Origin: Triangularia verruculosa
Taxonomy: Eukaryota > Ascomycota > Sordariomycetes > Sordariales > Podosporaceae
DNA: 64,000 bases
Assembly: GCA_033296885.1 (NCBI GenBank)
Contig: MU863992.1
Span: 52,225-116,224 of the forward strand
Direction of reading: 5' to 3'
Shown: positions 20,962-31,413 of the stretch, piece by piece
Position numbering within the stretch: the stretch's first letter is position 1
Layout: every line of letters starts with the position of its first letter
Translations under genes and position numbers: made by a program
Notes under the pieces: generated by a model
The model's input: the letters and a program-made list of their open reading frames with translations, nothing else
The model's database searches: none
What the model was told of the DNA's origin: nothing

Positions 20962-21993
20962 ATGCCAGTATGCTTCCCTTACCCATCCACTACCCCCCAG
21001 ACCTATCACTGACCCCTCCTACAGCTAATAATCCTCACCGGCCTCCCCACCTCAGGCAAATCCCACCGAGCCGCCCAGCTGCACACCTACCTCTCGGAGC
21101 GCATCGCCTCCTCCAACCCCCCATCCCCCTACCGCCTCCACCTCGTCTCGGACGAAACCCAGTCCATCTCCCGCACCGTCTACGACCTCGACCCCTCCTC
21201 CCTCCCCGCCCACGTCCGCAGCGCAAACGCCTCGGAAAAAGACGCCCGCGCCTCCATCTACGCCGCCGTCAAGCGCGTGCTCTCCCCAAAAGACATCGTC
21301 ATCCTCGACGGCATGAATTACATCAAAGGCTGGCGGTATCAACTCCACTGTGAAGCCAAGAACTTGGCCACGCCATCAGTAATCCTACAAATAGGGTGTC
21401 CAGTGGATAAAGCGAGGTCGATAAATGAACAGAGACTACAGTCACCGGGGGAAGGGACGGAGGGGTATTCAACGGGGAATTGGGATAATCTTGTGTTTCG
21501 GTATGAAGAGCCGAATCCGATGACGAGGTGGGATTCACCGCTGTTTACGGTGATTTGGGATGATGATGAGGAGCAGGCGGGGAGGGTGTACGAGCAGATA
21601 TGGGATACTGTTGCTGGGGAGGGGAGCAAGAAGAAGATTCAGCCGAATAAGAGTACGGTGCAGAGGGATAAGGATCCTGGGGGGGATTATTTGTATGTGC
21701 TGGAGAAGGAGACGCAGGATATTGTGAAGAGGATACTGGAGAAGCAAGCGGAGGCTGGGGAAGGGGGGACGGTGAGGTTGCCGAAGGTGAATGGGGTGGA
21801 TGGGGGAGAGGAACTTGTGTTGGAGCTGCCGGGGAGGAAACTGGGGTTGCCGCAGTTGCAGAGGTACAGGAGGGCGTTTGTGGGGTTGAATCGAGGCGGG
21901 ATTGGATTAGAGGGGGTAGGGAAGTTGGCGGCGGGGAGGTTGAGGGAGAGTTTTGTGGGGTATCTGAATGATGCTTTCGAGAAGGATGGGTAG
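20962..21993 (+). CDS. KTI12: KTI12-family P-loop protein (Elongator-associated, tRNA-sensing)
   Basis: Spliced model join(20962..20967, 21025..21993), 324 aa. The first exon is only six bases (ATG CCA), followed by a 57-base intron with a GTATGC donor and CTACAG acceptor. The splice gives MPLIILTGLPTSGKSHRAAQ, the family N-terminus with a Walker A motif at residues 7-14. Further family motifs are VSDETQSISRTVYD and DIVILDGMNYIKGWRYQLHC, and the downstream NEQRLQ and NWDNLVFRYEEPN region. Kti12 is an ATPase that binds tRNA and Elongator and is needed for wobble-uridine modification. In the last third the codons become GGG/AGG-rich. Confidence 0.93.
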
Positions 21994-22946
21994 ATGGTTG
22001 GCCGGCGGCAGGCGGATCATACCTGTGGTGAGGCGAGACGCGAGGGTCGTGGTGTATGGAATCGACCTGCCTCGCCAACAGTGTGTGTTTCGCGTGTTGG
22101 AGCCGAGGATAAACGAGCAATGAAACCATTGGTAATGCAGCCGCGCGCACACGGGAATCGATCAAGATGAAGGCCTGCAAATAGCGCCTTGGGACCTGCG
22201 TTGTCCACAGTATGAGTTTCACTCACCGAGCTTTTCTGAAGACTTTTGACCCCCAGGCTACATAGCACCATTAGGTACAGTCTCAGAACCAACAATTTTG
22301 CTGTCCCGACAGTCTGGTTCGGGTTGCCGCCGTATGTCCACATGGAACATCGGAGGGTGCCATCCTGGTGGGACAAGTACCCATCGAGGCGGTTGTTGGC
22401 TGCGTTTTCTGCAACCTCATTGGCTGGATCCACTTACACTACTCCCCCAATGACTACTATGTCACCTACACGTATCTTGGATTCATGCCTCACGTGCTAA
22501 GATGTGCAAGCGCGCTCGCCTGTTAGGCAATTATTTTTGGGGTTGAGTCCACTATTATGGCGGTATGGAGATGGAGTCTTCGTTTCAGGGCTGGCAGAAC
22601 GAGGTCGGTGTGGACCAACACAGTATGATCTGGCGATTAACTAGTGTTGTCGAGGCTGGCGGGCGACAAGCAGGGCGGTAGATGCGCTGGTGATCAGGCT
22701 GGAGGTTGGGTAGAGACGGCCTGGTTGACTGGCAGGAGATGCCCAAGTAAACAAGAGAAAAAACTACATAAAGCCTCTGTTTCTCGCCATGTTCTGTCAA
22801 GTTGTCAACAGCAGCAGCATCTCATTCTCTTTCCTCAGTTCCTATCTATCTTAAAATACCCCAAGCATACTGTGTATGCCACCAAGCACCCCTAATCACC
22901 ACATAATATCATCATCAAATCAACCACCACCCTTCCCACCTCAACC
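21994..22946. other. Intergenic, promoter of the gasdermin gene on the right
   Basis: No gene supported. Open frames at 21907-22433 on the minus strand lack features. The last 150 bases are pyrimidine-rich with CTTTCCTC tracts, as in strongly used fungal promoters. Confidence 0.45.
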
Positions 22947-23795
22947 ATGCCCTCCAAAACCTCCCAACACGCCTTCGCCGGCTCCGAACGCTGGGTCGTC
23001 CCCCGCTACTCCTCCAAACCGGGAACCCTCATCCGTCTCGGCTCCGTCCTGACCGACCCGGAAGACCTGGAATCCTCCCTCAACCTCAACACCATCCCCA
23101 CCATCCCCCCGGCCCTCCTCCGGGACGCCACCCCCGAAGTCCGCCTCTCCGTCCAAACCGAGCTCAGCAAGTCCAACTCCGTCCTCGCCAAAGCTGCCCC
23201 AGCCCTAGAAGGCCTGCTCACCCTCGGCGGCGGCATCGAGCACTCCCGCTCCAACACCCTCACCTCCTCCCTCAACATCTCGGGCAACGTCAAGGCGACT
23301 TGTTTCCGGGCCGAAAAGTCCTACATGGACCAGCTGCTCAAAGACAAGGAAGTGATCTCCTACGCTAGGAGAGGACTGGGGAAGCCAATGTTTGTTGTCG
23401 TGGGGGTGGCTACGGCGGGGAGTGTGGAGATGAAGGAGACGAGACAGAAGAGCAGGAAGGCTGGGGTGAATGGAAAGGCGGGGGTGGAGTTGATTGGAGA
23501 GGGGGAGTTTGGGTTGGAGAGGGAGAGGAGCGATAGCAGTAGTACTGCCGTCAAGGGGGAGGGGGGATTGGATTTTGCTTATAGGGTGAGGGAGTTTAGT
23601 TACTCGAGGGTGAGGGGGGTGGTGAAGGATAAGGGGGATTGGACGGGGAAGGTGCTGTTCGCCGGGGGGAATAAGCCGCAGGTGCCGGCGAAGGGAGGGG
23701 CGGCGGCGGATGTGGTGCCGATTTTTAAGGAGTTCAAGGATGGGGAGGTGAAGTTGAGGGCTACGGGTACGTTTGATGTTGTCGTGAGGGCTTGA
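22947..23795 (+). CDS. Fungal gasdermin-like pore-forming protein (RCD-1/HET-Q1 type)
   Basis: Intronless, 282 aa, close to the length of fungal gasdermins such as HET-Q1. The assignment rests on pattern, not on a search. Residues 147-215 follow the second beta-hairpin of animal gasdermins: FVVVGVATAGSVEMKET, a Lys/Arg-rich turn with GVNGKAGVELIGEGEFGLE, then LDFAYRVREF, which parallels the animal block V-x-x-V-x-x-T-x-x-V, G-x-G-E-G and I-L-A-F-x-V. An earlier amphipathic segment at about 66-123 (LSVQTELSKSNSVLAKAA, ISGNVKAT) fits the first hairpin. The last 30-40 residues after a Gly/Ala linker could be the short inhibitory tail removed on activation. Gasdermins oligomerise in the plasma membrane and cause lytic cell death, and fungal ones act in allorecognition. 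No subtilisin-like protease gene, the usual neighbour, lies in the window. Confidence 0.7.
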   Translation: MPSKTSQHAFAGSERWVVPRYSSKPGTLIRLGSVLTDPEDLESSLNLNTIPTIPPALLRDATPEVRLSVQTELSKSNSVLAKAAPALEGLLTLGGGIEHSRSNTLTSSLNISGNVKATCFRAEKSYMDQLLKDKEVISYARRGLGKPMFVVVGVATAGSVEMKETRQKSRKAGVNGKAGVELIGEGEFGLERERSDSSSTAVKGEGGLDFAYRVREFSYSRVRGVVKDKGDWTGKVLFAGGNKPQVPAKGGAAADVVPIFKEFKDGEVKLRATGTFDVVVRA

Positions 23796-24329
23796 TCGGG
23801 TGAGGTGCCTTGCTGGATTTAATTGTTTGGACTGCTTGTGTTTTTGTGGTGTTGGATGGGATATGGAGTTTTGGGTATGTAGCTGGAATACATCATTTGT
23901 TCTATCGAGGACTTGGTGTGAGAGCCGAGTTGATACATAGGTCAAGGTTACGTGATTACAACATGGTCTGCATAGGTGCGTGTTACTGTTACTACTGTGG
24001 CGGGACGGCAATGGGCGCGTTGGGAGCCATTTATATTAACAGAATACGATGAGAGGGTAGTGAATAGTTAGGTAGACAAAGACAAAAAGATGGGAAGACA
24101 AGGCTTTATAACGGTGCTGTTGTTGCTGTTGTTGCTGTCGTTGCTCGCATTATTCCCCCCCTTCAATTCTCCAGTCACATGCCTGCAGTCTCCCGTTGTG
24201 GCCACACCAGATGCGAGCCTGACACCCAAGACCCCTCCCTCTAAGAAGTCAGCTTTTCCTGCCGATTCCTGCATGTTTTTTCCCCCGTACGAAGCGTCGA
24301 CAGCCCAGAGACGGGAAGAATCAAAGGCC
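23796..24329. other. Intergenic between convergent gasdermin and F-box genes
   Basis: No gene supported. At 24115-24150 there is a GTTGCT microsatellite; the 89-codon open frame over it (24090-24359) would give a poly-Leu signal-like start but is antisense to the F-box 3' end and is not believed. Confidence 0.45.
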
Positions 24330-26169
24330 TTATTCCCACGTCGCCCGCGGCCGCCGTAGTGTCTCCAATTCAATCTGAAATTGGGATATGTTTTCCAGTA
24401 TCTCATTGTCGAGCATGAGCTCTCCAGTGAGCGCCCCGTTAGTCCGCCACTTGATGAATGGACCATAGATGGGGAGCTCTTTAGGGCCCAGCTGAATATG
24501 CTGAACTGTGAGCGTGCGTCGTGCATGTGTCTCTGCCACTTCTCTCCATGCCGAAATTACACCCTTGTTCAGGACGAACTCGTAATCATCCGGCCAAGTG
24601 CTACACCAGGTTATTGTCGGCCCATCCTTCTTACTGCAGTGGTAGCGAAAGACACATGCCTGTGCGGTCGTGGGTTTCCATCCTCCAGAGTTCCATAATT
24701 CCATCGTTGTCAGCTTTGGCATCTTCATAGCGGCCCTGGCGGCGAAAAGAAGAAGTCTATTCATGCGGCCATGGGAGCTACTGGGATGGAGATCAGTTGC
24801 CGTCAATGCAAGAGAGTGGAGGTTTGGCCAACTGAGTATGTCTCCGCCAATCGTTTTGTGGCCATGCAGGGCGAAAAACTCCTTGTCGTATGGTTTCAGG
24901 AAGTCTTTGGCGTCCGTGATCCAAGAACTGGCTAGAACCTCTAAATTTCGGCTTGCGATGGCCAGGATACCCCCAATTAGATCGCTCGCAGCTGGATAAT
25001 TGTCCCAATATTGTTGCCCATTCAGGGTGAGGTTGAAGTCTCTGAACAGTGTGAGTTTCTTGAGTGTTGCTGGGATGCGGTAGAGCAGAAACCAAGGCAG
25101 TTCTATAAGTCTTGTGTCAGTCCCATATTGTCAGTTGAGGCGATACCAACATACCTCGCTCATGTAAATGTTCTGGGCCCACATTCTGATACCAGAACTC
25201 GTAGTTCAGTTTTTGAATGCAAGGAAAACTCTCCTTCATCAGCCGCCCGACTACTACTGGTCTTAGACTTCGATAAAACTGCCGGCGGAAGCAGAGGCCC
25301 GTGACAAGTTCCACTTGTGGTAATTTGGTACGAGTGCGACGCTTCCGGCGCAAAGGGCAGTTCCTGAAGTTGAAATCCAGTAGAGACCTGCCAAAGAGTC
25401 GTGCTCTTGCTCCGTGAGGAACGTTTCTTAACCTCAAGTCTCCCTTCTCGATGTGATGGAACTCGTCGGTGAGAGATCCACACTCGTCGTTCTCGTCCCG
25501 ATCATAAAACCAGTTCGTTGGTGCAGCCATCAGCTCCCGCTGCACCTCTTCTTTGTCTTCTCTAGAAAATTCTATGTAAGGAGAGTGATCGTCAAGTGGC
25601 CGGTAGGGGTAGTCTTCGCGCAACGGGAACAAATGCCTCCAATGGTGTTGTACGTCACTCGGCGAATGTGCGCTGAGTTCCAGAACCATGCCTTTTGCCC
25701 GATGCTCCTTCAGCGCGTCTTTCCTCTTCCATTGAGACAAGATGTCCAGTAGCCTGATCAGGGCTCGGGTGAAGAGGGCATTGTTGGTTGTCTGTGTTTC
25801 CCGGCTTTCTGCTGTCTGGCAGTCATCGCAGCCATACTCGGGTAGGATAAACCGGAGCCAGAGTCGACGAATGTAGCCCAGCCTACAGCGATTTTGACCA
25901 CTGACAATCTTTTTGAACTCGTCCAGATGTTCCTGAGATATGAGAATGTTATTGAAGTTGATCGCTTCAAAGAAGTGCTGAAATTCTCTATTGACGGCTG
26001 CATATTGAGAGCGGACGGTCGAGCGCTTGATGAGTTTCCATCTGGGAAAATCTGAAAGTGGCGTGGCGAGTGTGTCTCTTCCAGGGGACATCAAATGAAG
26101 CTGTTCAAGCACGAGGTGACGGATTTCCACTGGGAGGCGATTCCATCGAAAGGGAGTAGTGGAGGACAT
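24330..26169 (-). CDS. F-box protein with DUF6546-like C-terminus, copy A
   Basis: Spliced model complement(24330..25102, 25155..26169), 595 aa. The 52-base intron has a GTATGT donor and keeps the frame (phase 1). An F-box-like motif lies at residues 7-30 (WNRLPVEIRHLVLEQL). A long leucine-rich middle follows (AAVNREFQHFFEAINFNNIL, RRLWLRFILPEYGCDDCQ). The C-terminal domain has MPKLTTMELWNSGGWKP, QACVFRYHC and the WCSTWPDD...VISAWREV pattern typical of DUF6546. F-box proteins recruit substrates to SCF ubiquitin ligases. In fungi DUF6546 genes are numerous and mostly of unknown role. A clear paralog lies at 40491-42270 with the same intron position and phase. Upstream, on the same strand, is a Q/R-rich gene, and this pairing is repeated in the other copy. 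Confidence 0.85.
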
Positions 26170-26810
26170 GTCGGACTAGTTACGGTAGAGATGGCATGTT
26201 GCTTTTGCAGCTGTGTTCCGCGTTGCAGAAAAAGTCTGCATCGAGATTTAATAGTTGATCTGTGTCAGCTGGTTGAAAACCTTATCCCCCGCAAGATATG
26301 GTTTGGTTCACTGGGTGCATCGAGAAATCTCCGTTTGGTCCCCACCATCGGAATTAAACTCATGGTTTGCTTCCCTACCCCCACAGGTCTTTTTCCCCAG
26401 CGCGCAGAGATCTGGATATCACACAAGCACCGCAAAAGCATCAGAAGCAAACAAAGCATATCCAAACCAAAAAAACGTCTATTCAGGGCCCGCGGCCCGG
26501 TCCACCACCCCCAAAAAACCAAACAAAACCGGCCTATAAAAATACCCAAAAAAACAGAGGCCAAAAAAGAGCAACCGAAGAAAAGAAAACCAAAAAAACC
26601 GAACAAAAAAATATCCAATCTCCCCGCAGCCACCCCACCTGCATCCCCCCCTTTTCAGCCCCTTTTCAAAACAAACAAAAGATAAAAATGAGAACCCCTC
26701 TCACCCACCCCCCTTCCAAAACCAAAGATAACAATAATCCCCCCCCTTTCCAACCCCTACTCAAACCAAACAAAAAAAACAAAGAGAAAAGAAAAAAAAG
26801 TTCCACCCCC
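26170..26810. other. A/C-rich spacer between F-box copy A and the Q/R-rich gene
   Basis: Long A- and C-rich tracts on the + strand with no credible gene. Bases 26320-26360 resemble 42618-42660, the matching position upstream of F-box copy B. It probably holds the F-box promoter and the 3' end of the Q/R-rich gene. Confidence 0.5.
26425..26585. repeat. Duplicated A/C-rich segment, first copy
   Basis: Matches 40275-40430 with shared runs such as GCATATCCAAACCAA and AACAGAGGCCAAAAAAG in the same order and spacing. Here it lies on the right of F-box copy A; the second copy lies on the left of F-box copy B, as expected for a former tandem array. Confidence 0.7.
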
Positions 26811-27820
26811 TCAACCATCGTGCTTTCTCGTCGTCTTCTTCCGCTCCGTTTGGAAGACGAAACGATCACCTACCATCAGCCCACCTCGTGTCGCTATAAA
26901 TATCCCCCCCAAAAATCAGTCTTTCTACTTTCTTGCAAAAAAGTTTCAAACTGGAAAAAAGAACTTACCGCCTTCGGGAAGTTCTTCCCGCTGCCGCCGC
27001 TCCTCCTCTTCGCGCGCGGCGCGCTCAGCGCGTTGGCGGTCCTCTTCCGCCCGGCGGGCCGCATGCTCCGCATTTCTTTGGGCTCGCACCGCGGGGGGGA
27101 TTTCCTTGGGCACAAAGCGACGGGGACCACCAGGGCCAAGCGAGGCAGTGGCGGGGCCGGCAGTGGCGGGGCCGGGGTTGGCGAGGTTGGGGTCGGCGAG
27201 GTTGGGGTTGACGGGGGCAGAGTTGACGAGGCCGGGGTTGGCGGCGCTGGGGCTGGCGGCGTCGGGGCTGGCGGGGCCGGGGTTGATGAGGCCGGGGTTG
27301 GCGGCGTCAGGGCTGGCGGGTTGCTGCTCCTGCTGCTCCTGCTGCTGTGGCTGTTGTTGTTGTTGTTGTTGTTGTTGCTGCGGCTGTTGCTGCTGCGGCT
27401 GTTGTTGTTGCTGCTGCTGAGGCTGGCGGCGGCGGCGAGTGGGAGGGGGCAAAAGCCCACATTCTGGTTCTTCGCCTGTATCATAACCAGTCAGCACACA
27501 ATCCTAGACAAAAGAAACGCTAGGCCACGAGCACAGAGACGATATGATGTGAAAAAAAGGATTTTAGAAGGACGAAAGGTGTGGAAGAGAGGAAAGGTGT
27601 GGACGAGAGAGAAGAAAGGTGTGGAAGAGAGGAAAGGCATGGAAGAGAGGAAAGGCGTGAGGGGGCAAGGAGCAAGTGTTGGTTGAAAGTGAAGATAAGA
27701 CAATAGTCATGGGTATTAGAAACCATGGGAAGAGATGGAAGATAAAACAAAGATGATCAACTTACCGCGCAGGCGCTTGCTGGAGCGCTCGGGGGCGCCG
27801 GTGTTGCGCTTGGAAGCCAT
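26811..27820 (-). CDS. Gln/Arg-rich low-complexity protein, copy A (open)
   Basis: Model complement(26811..26893, 26969..27475, 27766..27820), 214 aa. All three splice pairs have good donors (GTAAGTT twice) and acceptors and keep phase 1. Order of parts: a basic start (MASKRNTGAPERSSKRLR), GEEPECGLLPPPTRRRR, an almost pure Gln tract, a Pro/Ala/Asn repeat (units like ANPGL, SPDAA, NPGPA), a charged coiled-coil-like stretch rich in Arg/Glu/Ala (EEDRQRAERAAREEEERRQR), and a short basic end finishing in RKHDG. The third exon was placed by homology with copy C at 43630-43709, which ends in RRRKHQ. I do not recognise the family. A further upstream exon may exist (see the leader exon entry). It pairs with F-box copy A on the same strand. 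Confidence 0.5.
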
Positions 27821-27977
27821 TTTTTTTTTTGATAAAAAAAAAAGGGGGGCGAGCGAGCGGCCGGGGGAGGGCGAGAGAACGGCTGTTTTTTTTTTCAAAA
27901 AAAAAAGAGAGCGAGGGCAGGCGGAAAAAAAACGCGGGCAGGCGACCGTTTTTTTCAAAAAAAAAAAAAAAAAGGGG
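27821..27977. repeat. Three poly-T/poly-A hairpin blocks
   Basis: Just upstream of the copy A start, three runs of T are each followed by runs of A across one to three bases (near 27821-27842, 27889-27906 and 27950-27977), separated by GC-rich spacers. Each can fold into a perfect A-T hairpin. Confidence 0.7.
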
Positions 27978-28071
27978 GGGGCAAGGCTTTGCTGTTGCTG
28001 TTGTTGTTGTTGTTGAAGCTGCTGTTGTTGCTGCTGCTGCTGGGAGAAGTCTTTTTGTCTGAGACCTCATG

Positions 28072-28197
28072 CCTGAAGAAAAGAAAAGAGAGAGAAGAGG
28101 AACAGAAGAGCTGGGACAGACCAAATACTCACAGAGTGGGACCAACAGCACCAACGTCATCTCGGGGCCAGGAGACACTTTCAAGAAGGAACGCCAT
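28072..28197 (-). other. Possible leader exons of the Q/R-rich gene copy A
   Basis: A GTGAGT donor at 28132 and a pyrimidine-rich CTTCAG acceptor at 28073 define a 60-base intron. An ATG at 28197 would give MAFLLESVSWPRDDVGAVGP, then TL joined to HEVSDKKTS. The same acceptor plus (H/Q)EVS occurs at 32800 and 44676. The frame then runs into the poly-T block and stops, so this is either a 5' UTR with a conserved intron or an older N-terminus. Confidence 0.4.
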
Positions 28198-30944
28198 GGA
28201 CTGACAACGAGGACAGAGGTTGGAAGCACCAACGTGAAGGGGCAAGTCAATGGCAAGAAGGTAGCCGGGCAGGTTAGACGGGGGAAATGCTCCATGGAGG
28301 TCGACTCAGGTCAAGAGCGGGAGACATACGTGAAGAGACGACAGTCACAATGGCCGGAGGGATCCTTCACATCAAGGGGGTGACAGGTGCGAAGACCGAT
28401 GGCCAGACGGAAAGGATAACAGGTCAGGAAACGACGGCGACGATACGGTACGCAGCGTCCATCTCGATTCTGTTCACTCGAGGAGAGACATACCAACACT
28501 GAGGGCCTCCTGCTCCATTTATCCCTCTTCGTGACGTCCCCTTGATCAACCATTATACAGTGTGGATGGAAAGAGGCTCGACGAGGAAGGTAATGGGTAC
28601 GACGGTGGATGTTTCGTCGTCTCGGAACCCGCGGTCATGGGAAGGACGTCTTGGTTCGTGCCCAGGGGCCGGGGTTGACGATGATGTCGTTCTTGACTCC
28701 GAAGAGTGGATGGGCCGCGCGACAGGTACACCCTTGTTCGGCCCTATCGATGACAGGATGATGGAATAAGGCACCGTACCTGACTTCGAGGACCGACTTG
28801 TGAGGTGATGGGAAGGATAAGACGAAAGGACGCTTCGCCATTTCAAGACCTGCTGTGTCAGTCTCCTTCCAAGAGATGTCGTACCTAACGCAGGTGGCGC
28901 TTGGTGAAGGCTGGTGCAAACAGCGTCCGCGACGTGGTCCGGGATGTACAAGTCCTGCCGAGGCTGTGGGAAGACGCGCAAGGCGCTCAATGCGGCATTG
29001 GAAAGAACGCGCCGTTACGAATTGATGGTGCAAGAACTGACTGACTGAGAATTGAACAATTGGCTGTTTGACAGTGCGAGATTCGTTGGTCCGTTCGTAC
29101 AAGTACCAAGTACCAGGTACTTAGGTACATTGCGCGGCATCGAAAGAGCGAGGAGGGCCGCAGGGTTCATATCAGCTTTGAAAACTGTCGGCAGTTGGCA
29201 CCAGATTGTTGCGAGCGAAGAAGGGTGTGCGCTGAGAGTGTACCCGTGAAAGTAAACAAACCCCCTATTTTAACGACGAGATGGTTGCTACGGGGACCCT
29301 GTCAAGTAAGGATGCGATTTGTGTGATGCCAAAACTCAGAAATGTCTAGCGCTGCTGCGCATACTCAACGGCCCTCAAATCTAATTCGCATCGACATATA
29401 ATTGCGGTCCTTCGTAAACTCATGTCTATCTGCTAGGCGCAATAGGCCTTGCATCGACACAGATTCAGGCATACTCCCTGTGTTGTGAATGCTTGTATGT
29501 ATTCGACTGAGCTGCCACTGACTACCAACGCAGTTTGTTCCGCTTTCTTCTCACTAGGTCATCAAAATGACAATTCCCTCTGCTCTTTTGCTTGACCATT
29601 TCTGACCCTGGCCGTTGACCCCTGACCGTTGACCCTGACCTGTCCCGAGTATGTTTCTGTTCGTGATGTTATAGCAAATGGCATCGTGGAGTACGTCGTG
29701 CCCAGTATCTGTCGGCTCCTGACTGTCATTTGGACGTGGTTTCAGAAAGGACAAAATATTGTGACTGCGTGAGAGACAAGGTTCTCGGTTGGGGCTCGAC
29801 AGCGAAAAGGCGGACACCGTTAACTGATCACACAACCATCAGAAGTCAGTGGAAACCAACAAACCTTAGAAGCAGCCAGTATTGGTGGCATGTGGGTGGC
29901 TTAGATGGCTGGATCCCTTCTCTGTCTTCTCTCAATCGAAAAGAAGGTTGCCTTGGTGGTGGTGGCGTTGCAGGTGTTACGGGACCCGGCAGTGTGGTTG
30001 TCGCCGTTGGCTTGATAAATAGGTGGCTGGCTTGAGTGGTGCCTTGTGATTAGTCGAGACAATGTTGATCCAGAAAGTGATTGCTGGGTGGGATCTGACA
30101 GCACAGTTAAAAGAGACTGTAACAAAGACATAACATGGCATCCAGCCTACCTCGGAGTTTGTGTCAAGACTGACTGACTTTGGCTGTGCATTGGGCAGAG
30201 CGTGTCTGTAATTGAGGAAGGTGTGCTCACTATCGGGTGTTCTTTCCGTCTCAATGGGTATAATCCCTTGCGTCAGCCTCATCGCTGTGTCTTCCAGCTT
30301 AGGAAGGAAAGCCCACATCCGGCTCTACCATCACCACTTCCGATGGCTTTTCTTTGGCCCCCTTCACCCCACCACCGCTTCGCACAGTATCTACCAATGA
30401 GATGTCTTAGGGTTCAAAAGTCGGGACCCTAAACCAAGAGAAGCCGCCGCCGCCGCCGACGAGGAGACGAAAGGGAAGAGGAGGAGCAGTAACAGTGCGG
30501 CGCTGGTTCATGGCTTGCTCGCAAGGCGGGAAACCCTCTGTTAAAGATAGAAGAGGAGATTAATGAGAAAGAGATGAACGAGGAGAAGAACGAGGATGAT
30601 AATATACGGTGATGATTTTGCCGATGACTCTGATGATTTAGGGGAGGGGAGGATGATGACGGCAAGGAAATGAGGAAGAAATCGTTTCTTTACCTCTCTG
30701 TTGACCCCGGTATATTTAGCAATAAAGCAAGCTTGATTGGATCATTCTTATCGCACTTTGGGACCCTGTCGAGAGAGTTTACCGGTGTAGCTACTACACA
30801 ATGTTCTCACAATAGCCCACTTTCCAATATCTCTGACAGTTTCACTCACGCCTAACACTTCCATGAGGCCACCGCTATACCTTGAAATTATTCTCTTTAA
30901 TATTCTTGATGGAATCAAATGCAGGCCGAGAAGCTATGCGTCAT
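28198..30944. other. Gene-poor stretch
   Basis: No supported gene in 2.7 kb. Overlapping minus-strand frames at 28553-29102 and acidic plus-strand frames at 30480-30670 (for example GDDFADDSDDLGEGR) have no recognisable family. The latter may be a decayed acidic tail like those at 31.4-32.5 kb. Confidence 0.4.
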
Positions 30945-31215
30945 ACCTCCAAAGGTAGCCAAAGGGCCTGAAAGAATAGTAGATATACCTTCAAATGCAG
31001 TCAAAAGGCCCAAAAAGATAGTAGATATACCCTCCATGATAGTCAAGGGGCATATAAAGTGAACTATTAAGCGTGAAAAGATCGTTAATAGGCCTTCCAA
31101 GATAGTCACTAGGCCTGTCAAGATAGTTGCTGGGCCTCCCAAGATAGTTAGAAAGCCTGCAAAGAGATTGGATAGGTCTACCAAATATCTTTCAATACCT
31201 AGTCACTATTCTTTT
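30945..31215 (-). repeat. 21-bp satellite array, long block
   Basis: Successive units GGCCTTCCAAGATAGTCACT, GGCCTGTCAAGATAGTTGCT and GGCCTCCCAAGATAGTTAGA (each 21 bases with the last base) are in exact 21-base register, and more diverged units lie on both sides. Near 31180 the orientation flips to CTATCTTT-type units. On the minus strand the array reads as a hydrophobic seven-residue repeat (LVTILEG, LLTIFSR, ISTIFLG), open for 89 codons. Confidence 0.75.
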
Positions 31216-31413
31216 AAGGTGTATATCTTAATAGTGTTCTCTCTTTCTCTAACCTACAACCTGATTCTCATCGCTGCTGTCGGACTTCTCCTCCTCCCTA
31301 TCACTGCTGTCGGACCTTTCCTTTTCCACACAACCGCTACACTTGTCATCCTCCTGTTCACTGTGTTTGAACTCCTCTCCCTCCTCCTCCTCCTCCTCCT
31401 CCTCCTCCTCCCC

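Noticed and set aside
20575..21009. 144-codon minus-strand frame over the KTI12 promoter
   Set aside because: Its coding look comes from the inverted-repeat element, which repeats the same words on both strands.
24090..24359. Possible small secreted protein with poly-Leu start
   Set aside because: The Leu run is a GTTGCT microsatellite and the frame is antisense to the F-box gene end.
26367..27686. 439-codon plus-strand frame
   Set aside because: It is the antisense of the Q/R-rich gene: poly-Leu and Gly-Val-Ala repeats mirror Gln and Pro-Ala repeats, and A/C-rich spacer fills the rest.
28553..29102. Two overlapping minus-strand frames of 145 and 155 codons
   Set aside because: They contradict each other and neither has family features.
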